Source: Nitrospinota bacterium (lineage in GTDB: Bacteria; UBA8248). From it: 5,974 bases of DNA. The notes beneath the pieces are model-generated. The model had not been told where the DNA came from, did no database searches, and saw only the letters and a list, made by a program, of their open reading frames with translations. The stretch is taken from assembly GCA_003506735.1 (NCBI GenBank), contig DNYS01000206.1, positions 1 to 5,974 on the forward strand, written 5' to 3'. Positions 1 to 5,024 of this stretch are shown piece after piece. The position numbers were made by a program, and so were the translations under genes. The first letter of the stretch is position 1; the number at the start of each line of letters is the position of its first letter.

Positions 1-227
1 AAGGGCGGTTTTTAGAGGTGCCCTATAGTTAATCCAGGAGCACCGATACCCGTTTCAAAAATTGTAACATCAAGCAGTGTTGAAGATGATAACGATCTAA
101 ATTCGATGAAAGGTTTGCAGTTGTTAAGGCAGAAAGCATTGAGGCTGCCATTGAAATTTCAAAATTAGATCCGTTTTTGGAAAATGGCGGGACAATACGT
201 GTTCCCCAGATGATGGAGATAAATTGA
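1..227 (+). pseudogene. YCII-domain protein, 3' part, frameshifted
   Basis: This is the C-terminal part of a YCII-related (DGPF/YciI superfamily) protein, a small ferredoxin-like alpha/beta fold of mostly unknown function. The clearest part reads from 117 to the TGA at 225-227 and gives AVVKAESIEAAIEISK followed by LDPFLENGGTIRV and QMMEIN. This matches the family's C-terminal pattern of a V-x-A-E-S-x-x-E-A helix, a P-x-L-E-x-G-G-x-I-x-V strand and a terminal M-E. Upstream, bases 28-114 continue the protein in another frame (VNPGAPIPVSKIVTSSSVED, then DDNDLNSMKG). The join falls at the TTT of 114-116 and would be repaired by one extra T. Further frame changes near 13 (T5 run) and near 26 are needed to link KGGF and RGAL to this stretch. 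The 5' end lies outside the window. It is either a decayed gene or poor sequence at a contig end. I am confident of the family but not of the cause of the lesions. Confidence 0.7.
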
Positions 228-318
228 AATAATAATATTCAATGTGAAGGCTTATTTTTAATTGCTTTTCTGTTGCGTCGCTCTATAAGTTAGAATTCGA
301 CTTGGACAAAATCCTTTA

Positions 319-335
319 ATGCCGGGTGGCGGCAT
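319..335. repeat. Short perfect hairpin, 6-bp stem
   Basis: ATGCCG at 319-324 and CGGCAT at 330-335 are exact reverse complements around a 5-base GGTGG loop. The GC-rich stem stands out in an AT-rich surround. It lies between the YCII remnant and the membrane protein. No T-run follows on either strand, so it is not a classical intrinsic terminator. The ATG inside it is a poor start candidate, because the frame it opens is not the one that encodes the hydrophobic protein. Confidence 0.35.
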
Positions 336-350
336 GTTGCAAAAAGACCC

Positions 351-360
351 TTATATAATT
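351..360 (+). promoter_or_regulatory. TATA-like box upstream of the membrane protein
   Basis: TTATATAATT is centred about 25 bases upstream of the ATG at 380. That is the usual distance between an archaeal TATA box and its transcription start, so the transcript could be leaderless or nearly so. It also contains a TATAAT hexamer (354-359), but I see no matching -35 hexamer at 16-18 bases. As a bacterial -10 it would put the transcription start on top of the ribosome binding site at 367-374. The region is AT-rich, so a chance match is quite possible. Confidence 0.25.
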
Positions 361-366
361 AGAAGA

Positions 367-374
367 AAAGAGGA
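367..374 (+). promoter_or_regulatory. Ribosome binding site that fixes the start at 380
   Basis: AAAGAGGA ends 5 bases before the ATG at 380. It supports that ATG over the upstream ATG at 319, which lies in the other frame and has no purine-rich site before it. Confidence 0.5.
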
Positions 375-379
375 TTTAT

Positions 380-762
380 ATGAAAGGTTGGAATTCATTA
401 CCATTACCTTTGAAAATTCTATCTGTAGTTTTGTTTTTATGGGCAGTAATGTCGATAGCTGTGTTGGTAATGATGCCAGAAAGAAGAATTGCATTTTTTG
501 GGTTTATGTTAACGGGGACCGCTGCGCAATTGTAGTTTTGCTACTTGATTTTATTTCACCGTTATTATTTTTGTATGCCATGTGGAAAAAATTAAATTGG
601 AGTGCAAATTATGGGATTTTTTACAACGGAATATTTATTTTAAATAGCGTGGTAGCACTTTTTACATTTAGAGAAGTTTTCGGCAATGCTATTTATTTTC
701 CTTTAATTGCAAGCGCAATATTTATTCATATCATTTATAGTGAACGAAATTATTTTTCATAA
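380..762 (+). pseudogene. Small integral membrane protein, frameshifted
   Basis: Family not recognised. From the ATG at 380 the frame gives a short polar start (MKGWNSLPLPLK), a long hydrophobic segment (about residues 12-33), the turn MPERR, then AFFGFMLTGTAAQL before a TAG at 533-535. The hydrophobic protein resumes one frame back as VVLLLDFISPLLFLYAMWKK and runs to the TAA at 760-762. The joined product is about 127 residues with roughly four hydrophobic segments (about 12-33, 37-70 long or split, 77-95 and 99-118) and a C-terminal SERNYFS. The frame that opens at 319 covers the same 3' end, but its first two thirds are polar and disordered in character. It is therefore a shadow up to about 530. 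One missing base between about 510 and 535 would repair the gene. A decayed gene or a sequence error is more likely than programmed frameshifting, as no slippery heptamer lies at the join. Confidence 0.6.
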
Positions 763-763
763 C

Positions 764-784
764 TTTTTTATTTCTTTTATTTTA
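764..784 (+). terminator. T-rich run after the membrane protein gene
   Basis: One base after the TAA, the + strand is almost entirely T (T6, then T3, T4 and T4 separated by single A or C bases) with no hairpin in front. Hairpin-less T-runs are the usual intrinsic stop signal in archaea. In bacteria this would be an unusual terminator. The call rests on base content and position only. Confidence 0.3.
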
Positions 785-899
785 TCAAATATGGCGCGAT
801 TCAATTAGACAAAACTCTCTTATCGGGGAGGGTCCGGAGTGACTGGCCGGTTGTTTTCCATCTAGGCCACTATTCGGGAACCCTCTATGAGCCTCGCGG

Positions 900-2081
900 C
901 TAGGCGCCCAGTTTTTCCCGAATCCAGTCTTGCATGTAGGGGAGTCCTATCGACAGGTAGTCGTTCTGGCAGTGCTGTGCGCCTCCGGTTTTCTGGGTGT
1001 AGATCTTCATGGACTTGTCCTTCGAGCCCACCGCCTTGTAGAGCGCCTTGGCGTCGCGAAGCGGAATCTAGCGGTCGTCCTCCCCGTGGGTCAACAGGAA
1101 GGGGCAGCGCATCTTCTGGACCACGCCGTCGAGACGGAAGTTTTCGAGTTTTTGGAGAACCTTCTCCTGCGATTTCGCGTTGAGGACCCAGTGGATGTAT
1201 TCGGTCGGCACCCCCTGGGCGGCCTTTCCGGCCGAATCGAAGCGGCCCTTCCAGGTGGCCCTGTAGTCCCAGCTGGCGCCCCACGCGACGCAGGCCTTGT
1301 AGCGCTTGTCCATGCTGGCGCACCGGGGGGCATAGTAGCCGCCCAGGCTGACCGCCATGATCCCGATTTTCCTGGCGTTTACGTCCTTGCGCTTTTCGAG
1401 ATAGTCGATGGCGGCCGAACCCGCGGCCTCGTAGTCGTAGCGCAGGTAGCTCTTGTGAAACCGGATGGCTTCTCCCGTGCCGGGGCCGTCCACGAAGAGG
1501 CAGCTCATCCCCCGGCGGATCAGGCCGTCGGCGGCGCGGATGAACACGATTTCCTTGGAGGTGTCGAGCCCGTCGAAAAGGACGACGGCGGTGGGCCTGG
1601 CCTTGCGCGTATTTTCGGCGTGGACGAAGTAGGCGGGAAGCTTTTCGCCGTCATGGGTGGTGATCGTGACGTGTTCGGTCCTCGGCCGGTCGGTCAGGCG
1701 GAGGTAACGGTGAAAGCAGTCGATTGAGGTCCGGAAGGCGCTGAAGGCTTTTCTGTCCTTGGGCTGGCGAAAGCGGTCGCCGATTTGGTAGTAGAGGCAG
1801 GCCCGCTTGTAGTGGGCCGCGGCGGAGAGAAGGTTCCCCTTCTTCTCCTCGCCCATCCCGAGGGCGCGGACCCGGCCGCCCATTTTCGTCCACTCGCTGA
1901 ACCAGAGTTCATCGTCACCGATCTTTTTTGAAATCGCCCGGCCGACACGGTCCACCTCGCCGATATCGGAGCCCCCCCACTGGGCCGCGGAGATGAGCAT
2001 GCAGATCGAGGCGGACCACCGGTAGTCCGTCGGAAAGTAGGTGAACCAGGTGGCTTTACCCGTGGCTTTGACTGGCGGCAT
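900..2081 (-). CDS. Alpha/beta hydrolase (FrsA / dihydropseudooxynicotine hydrolase type), interrupted by amber codon
   Basis: This is a probable cytosolic serine-type hydrolase; substrate unknown. Residues 1-135 form a helical lid-like domain with the A-x-x-Y-x-R-A-x-x-Y-Y pattern (89-98) typical of the FrsA / 2,6-dihydropseudooxynicotine hydrolase group. The alpha/beta core follows. GLDTSKE (171-177) matches that group's GLDSTKE oxyanion-region motif. The nucleophile elbow is AVSLG with Ser245, and the acid is in HGEDD (Asp336). Codon 338 (1068-1070) is TAG, straight after HGEDDR. The frame then continues without further stops as IPLRDAKALYKAV and on to KTGGAQHC, and ends at a TAG at 900-902. 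The family usually reads H-G-x-x-D-x-x-I-P here, so the TAG most simply replaces CAG (Gln). His370, the candidate catalytic base, lies beyond it, so the 337-residue truncated product should be inactive. TAG also serves as a normal stop in this window. The start has a strong AGGAGG site. The gene is divergent from the protease gene. Confidence 0.85.
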
Positions 2082-2088
2082 GCGTTTC

Positions 2089-2097
2089 CCTCCTCCT
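2089..2097 (-). promoter_or_regulatory. Ribosome binding site of the hydrolase
   Basis: On the minus strand, AGGAGGAGG lies 7 bases before the ATG at 2081-2079. This is near-perfect anti-SD complementarity. It fixes the start and suggests that the gene was translated efficiently before the amber codon arose. Confidence 0.7.
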
Positions 2098-2396
2098 GTC
2101 GGGGTTGAGATATACCGTGGCGGTCAACCAACCGGGCCAGGCTCCTCCGCCGGAAAGAGTCATGCAGAGGCCGCTTTTGCTCCAATCCGCTTAAAAGTTC
2201 GCGGCCCGTTGTCATCGAGGTTTTTAGCCTATTCAATTATAATCGGCCTACTCAGGAGAGATTTAATATAGCCCAATAATGAGAAAAAGGGGGCGGGATT
2301 CGGGGAATAGCTCCCCCGGGACGAGATATCTCTAATTTGGTACGTTTCAACGATTTATGGAGTGTCTCCCGGTTTATGAGCCAGAGTCCGCGCTTG

Positions 2397-2426
2397 TTGT
2401 TGGGTCGTTTTTGGATGCCCTGTAAT
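2397..2426 (+). promoter_or_regulatory. Possible sigma70-type promoter for the protease gene
   Basis: TTGTTG (2397-2402, three matches to TTGACA) is followed after 18 bases by TGTAAT (2421-2426, five matches to TATAAT). A second -10-like TACAAT is at 2432-2437. Transcription from here would leave a leader of roughly 180 bases containing the inverted repeat at 2455-2484. The -35 is weak, so this is only a candidate. Confidence 0.2.
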
Positions 2427-2524
2427 TTACTTACAATACCAAAATAAGAGGTGGTACAAGTATTGAGGGGTGGACCTACTTGTATCTGCCGGGGCCGTGC
2501 GAGCCGCAGTGGAACGAGGTGTAA
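2426..2524 (+). pseudogene. Possible decayed coding remnant
   Basis: Between the stops at 2423-2425 and 2522-2524 the frame is open but has no start codon. It ends with GWTYLYLPGPCEPQWNEV and TAA. From 2468 on, 17 of 18 sense codons end in G or C, as in the real genes here. The same frame stays G/C-ending for about 15 more codons after the TAA. I do not recognise the peptide. The minus strand is also open across this stretch with equally G/C-rich third positions (NPKKGGPFTWAILCLRDR and on to GRYK, stop at 2478-2476), so the strand is uncertain. Calling it the tail of a lost gene is an inference. Confidence 0.2.
2455..2484. repeat. Inverted repeat, 8-bp arms, 14-base spacer
   Basis: TACAAGTA (2455-2462) and TACTTGTA (2477-2484) are exact reverse complements. 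An extra G-C pair (2453/2486) lies beyond a G-T wobble pair (2454/2485). The spacer is TTGAGGGGTGGACC. There is no T-run after it. It lies 130 bases upstream of the protease start and just downstream of the candidate promoter. It could be an operator for a dimeric regulator or a structured leader element. Confidence 0.5.
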
Positions 2525-2614
2525 CGGTCCCGGAGGCAGAGGATCGCCCAGGTGAAGGGGCCGCCCTTTTTCGGGTTGCTTCTAAATTTCTGATCCGAGA
2601 GGCATGGAGAAGAT

Positions 2615-4192
2615 ATGATGGAGCGAAAGAAAATAATACGGAAGCCCATCCGGCGAGCCCTCGCACCTTCACGGCGTGCCAAAATTCTTCTCGGGAAGAG
2701 GATGACCCGGCTCAATGCGCCGGCATGGCGGCCGGGGAAAATCCTTCGTGCGGCATCATGGGCGGCGAGGGGAATTATTTCGGGGGCCGTCCCGAAAGCG
2801 GCCCTCATGGGTGGACTAGTTGTTCTGATTTCCAGTTGTGTCGGGCCGCCCCCGAAGCCGGTGACGGATCTCAAAATTTGCATTGATGGCCGATGCGGAC
2901 CGAGCCGAAAAAGCCGATTCACCGGAAAAGGCCTCATTACCACCCTTTACCAGATGTTAAAGCAGAACGAAGGTATGGATATTCAGATATGTGAAGCCGA
3001 CCCAAAGACCCGCAAGTGCGTTGGGAAGTTCACATTTTTCTGGCAGGCGGGAATCCTTCCGGGGACTGGCACCATCACTCCCCACAAGTACCGGAATATT
3101 TCCTTGAACCTCCCCGACCTTCAGGTCAAATTCGAAACCAAATTCAAAGCCACTTTCATGGGTTCGGACGTTCTGTGCAAAACCACTGACTCCACTCTCA
3201 CACTGCCGAGAATGGACGAGCTCTGGATCGAGAGCGCGTCCTATTACTGCAACTGGGCCGCAATCGGCAATTTTTTGATGAATTTCCGCCACGCTATCGA
3301 CTACCTGGATTTCGACCGGAGCATCCTCGCCGGGCGCTACTCCCTGGGCGGAGGCGGACCGATGAACGCCGCCGGTGGCCAGGGCTATATCCTGATCAAA
3401 TTCAAGAAGAGCCAGACGCTCGCGCGGAGGAACGCGGTGCCGGTCGTGAAATGGAAAGGCCCCTCCGTGAAGCCGGTGGAAAAGAGACGCCTCGCCAAGC
3501 TCAGAAAAAAGGTTAAAGAAATCAAGCAGCGAAGAGCGAAAACCCCCATCAAAAATAAAATTGCCCATGTGCCTGAGACCGAGTGGCGCTCATCAGGTAG
3601 CGGCTTTTACCTCAAGGGCACGACCCACATTACGACGAACTTGCATGTCGTGGGTTCTGCCAAGACCATCCGTGTCTCCTTCCCTGATGGGGCCGCCTAC
3701 ATGGGACGGGTGGTGGCGAAGGACGCCAAAAATGACGTGGCCATTTTGGCCCTTAGGGGGATGAGAGCGAAGAACGAGGGCGTCCATGTGAGTTTGGGGG
3801 CTGAGGTCGAGCCCGGGATGAAGGTTCACGCAATTGGCTACCCTTTGGGAGCGGATATCAGCATTGTCTCGGGCCAGGTAAGCTCGGCAACCGGACCCGA
3901 CCGGAGCGCCGCCAAATTTACGATGACCGCTCCTATAAACGAGGGAAACAGCGGGGGGCCAATCATTGACGAGAAGGGGAACCTTATTGGTATCGCGCAG
4001 GGCGGCTTGATTCGGCGAGATGTTGAAAATGTCCGAATCGCCTCTCGAATTTCAACGGTGGCGACCGCGCTCAGCCAAGCTTTGCTCTTCCGAAAATTCT
4101 CCATTCAGGTAATACCCAAGGAGCGAAGGCTCACATCCCGGGAAATTTTTCGCAAGTTCTCGCCATATGTCGAGCGAATCGAGGTGCGGTAG
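2615..4192 (+). CDS. Exported trypsin-like (HtrA-type) serine protease with unrecognised N-terminal domain
   Basis: 525 residues, predicted envelope serine endopeptidase. A very basic stretch (1-64) leads to a hydrophobic segment ALMGGLVVLISSC. Cys75 could be a lipobox Cys, and Val at +2 would allow outer-membrane sorting. Residues 80-270 form a domain I do not recognise, with six Cys (89, 94, 126, 135, 188, 212) that could make three disulfides, and a glycine-rich end (SLGGGGPMNAAGGQGY). A highly basic linker (286-316) follows. The protease domain (about 321-490) has GSGFYL, TNLHVV (His344), KNDVAIL (Asp374), AIGYPLG and NEGNSGGPI (Ser446), so the triad is complete. No PDZ domain follows, unlike DegP; only a 35-residue charged tail remains. 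The start at 2615 has GGAG (2606-2609) five bases before it. An ATG at 2702 is a weaker alternative that would shorten the long n-region. The VOC gene starts 64 bases downstream and may be co-transcribed. Confident of the protease, not of the rest. Confidence 0.88.
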   Translation: MMERKKIIRKPIRRALAPSRRAKILLGKRMTRLNAPAWRPGKILRAASWAARGIISGAVPKAALMGGLVVLISSCVGPPPKPVTDLKICIDGRCGPSRKSRFTGKGLITTLYQMLKQNEGMDIQICEADPKTRKCVGKFTFFWQAGILPGTGTITPHKYRNISLNLPDLQVKFETKFKATFMGSDVLCKTTDSTLTLPRMDELWIESASYYCNWAAIGNFLMNFRHAIDYLDFDRSILAGRYSLGGGGPMNAAGGQGYILIKFKKSQTLARRNAVPVVKWKGPSVKPVEKRRLAKLRKKVKEIKQRRAKTPIKNKIAHVPETEWRSSGSGFYLKGTTHITTNLHVVGSAKTIRVSFPDGAAYMGRVVAKDAKNDVAILALRGMRAKNEGVHVSLGAEVEPGMKVHAIGYPLGADISIVSGQVSSATGPDRSAAKFTMTAPINEGNSGGPIIDEKGNLIGIAQGGLIRRDVENVRIASRISTVATALSQALLFRKFSIQVIPKERRLTSREIFRKFSPYVERIEVR

Positions 4193-4243
4193 GACGGGCT
4201 ATCCGCTGCTCGGTTGTGCTCCGCATTTATCTCGCACTTTCAA

Positions 4244-4250
4244 AAGGAGA
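4244..4250 (+). promoter_or_regulatory. Ribosome binding site that fixes the VOC start
   Basis: AAGGAGA lies 6 bases before the ATG at 4257. It favours that start over an in-frame ATG at 4167, which would overlap the protease 3' end and add 30 residues unlike any VOC N-terminus. Confidence 0.7.
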
Positions 4251-4256
4251 GCCCTC

Positions 4257-4841
4257 ATGCCCAAGGCGCCGCCCAAATTCATGGCGCTTCAGCACGCCGC
4301 GATTAAAGTGCACGACATCGAGGCCGCCAAGGATTTTTACGTCAACAAGCTCGGCTTCACGATTTCGGAAATCTATCCGCCCGGCACGGTGGGAGATTTC
4401 CCTTTCGGCCTTTGCTTCATGCGCTGCACCGAGCTCCATCACGATTTGAATCTGATCTTCTGGCCCGAAGGCGAAGGTCCCGCCCCTCCCGAGGGGCGCT
4501 CGTTCGAATCCCTGCAAACCGGGCTCCACCACATCGCTTTTCAGGTGGCGAACCGGGTCGAATTGGAGGCATGGGTGGCCCACCTCAATGAGGTGGAGAT
4601 CGAAATCTTCTGGGGTCCGTCGATTCACAGCCCCGTGCATCCCGAGGGGGACGGCTTCTGGGGGGAGAATCGCGCGCTTTACATCGCCGACCCTTCCGGC
4701 AACTGCGTCGAAATATTTTGTGACATGGCGGTCATGGACCCCTACACCAACCAGGTGAACGAGAGTTGGTACCGCGACCGCCTCGTGCGGGACGGCCATT
4801 CCCCGACCGCATCCGACCCGCCCGAGGCCTGGAAGCCCTAG
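4257..4841 (+). CDS. VOC-superfamily protein (glyoxalase / extradiol dioxygenase-like)
   Basis: 194 residues, probably a cytosolic metal-dependent enzyme acting on a small oxygenated or aromatic substrate; reaction unknown. Two beta-alpha-beta-beta-beta modules are visible. Module one runs from LQHAAIKVHDIEAAKDFY (His13) through KLGFTISEIYPPG to LHHDLNLIFWP (His61/62). Module two runs from GLHHIAFQV (His91/92) through ELEAWVAHL to ALYIADPSGNCVEIF (Glu152). LYIADPSGNCVE fits the core of the type I extradiol signature (Y-x2-D-P-x-G-x2,3-E), but no His sits at the usual 5-7 residue spacing before it. The metal set is probably His13 or His92 with His62 and Glu152, as in glyoxalase-like members. 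The tail after about 160 is polar and ends in PPEAWKP. The gene is 64 bases after the protease stop and 183 before the reductase. It could be a lyase, isomerase or dioxygenase; the superfamily is certain, the activity is not. Confidence 0.87.
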   Translation: MPKAPPKFMALQHAAIKVHDIEAAKDFYVNKLGFTISEIYPPGTVGDFPFGLCFMRCTELHHDLNLIFWPEGEGPAPPEGRSFESLQTGLHHIAFQVANRVELEAWVAHLNEVEIEIFWGPSIHSPVHPEGDGFWGENRALYIADPSGNCVEIFCDMAVMDPYTNQVNESWYRDRLVRDGHSPTASDPPEAWKP

Positions 4842-5024
4842 GAGGGTTATCGTTCAAAATTCTGGGAACGGAAAATGATCCTCATGCATCCTCGGTGACG
4901 AGAGTTGGGGATTCTTCTTCAGGTAATAACGTGGCTATCGGGAAAGGCCAACGGTATCGAATCTGCTCTCTAAATAGCGGAGCGCCACTTTCAAAATAAT
5001 CTGGAATCGTAGGAGGAAAAGCAA
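4842..5024. other. Intergenic spacer between the VOC and reductase genes
   Basis: About 182 bases, lower in G+C than the flanking genes. It contains a 4-bp hairpin CTCG-GTGA-CGAG near 4890-4902 without a T-run, and a short direct repeat ATCCTC either side of ATGC just before it. I see no convincing terminator, promoter or coding frame. Read-through from the VOC gene into the reductase gene is therefore possible but not shown. Confidence 0.4.
5011..5016 (+). promoter_or_regulatory. Ribosome binding site that fixes a TTG start
   Basis: A perfect AGGAGG lies 8 bases before the TTG at 5025. The Rossmann motif begins only a few residues later, so there is no room for a later start. The strong site probably compensates for the weak TTG codon. 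Confidence 0.75.

Larger units (their letters stand above)
2082..2614. other. Divergent intergenic region, 533 bases
   Basis: This region separates the leftward hydrolase from the rightward protease, so promoters for both are expected here. Bases about 2220-2280 and 2330-2470 are noticeably AT-richer than the neighbouring genes. I see AATTATAAT around 2235-2243, which holds a TATAAT on each strand without a convincing -35. There is a 10-bp palindrome GAGATATCTC at 2323-2332 and a 5-bp hairpin GGGGA/TCCCC at 2302-2316 with no T-run. The 8-bp inverted repeat at 2455-2484, a possible promoter at 2397-2426 and a possible coding remnant are listed separately. Short open frames here (for example ATG at 2279 or 2376, each under 25 codons) have no well-placed ribosome binding site, and I do not call them genes. 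Confidence 0.6.

Noticed and set aside
319..530. Coding start at ATG 319 for a 147-residue protein
   Set aside because: The first two thirds are polar and have no ribosome binding site, while the frame from 380 over the same bases is hydrophobic and has a good site. Only the part after about 530 is kept.
930..1727. Long plus-strand open frame of 265 codons opposite the hydrolase
   Set aside because: It lies antisense to a recognised alpha/beta hydrolase. Long antisense frames are expected in GC-rich genes, and its product shows no family motif.
1694..2236. Minus-strand open frame of 180 codons overlapping the hydrolase 5' end
   Set aside because: It is a shifted shadow of the hydrolase N-terminal domain, low in complexity and without a ribosome binding site.
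2302..2316. GGGGA/TCCCC hairpin as a terminator
   Set aside because: The stem is only 5 bp, has no T-run and lies between divergent genes where no transcript needs to end.
2476..2943. Minus-strand open frame of 155 codons
   Set aside because: Most of it is antisense to the protease N-terminus. Only its last 33 codons look codon-biased, and these are noted under the possible remnant.
4167..4256. Upstream ATG extension of the VOC gene
   Set aside because: It overlaps the protease 3' end, lacks a ribosome binding site and adds residues foreign to the family. The ATG at 4257 has AAGGAG.
4236..4998. 11-base repeat CACTTTCAAAA upstream of both the VOC and reductase genes
   Set aside because: The two copies sit at different distances from their genes (one just before a ribosome binding site, one about 30 bases before the start). 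An 11-base match of this composition is weak evidence for a shared site.
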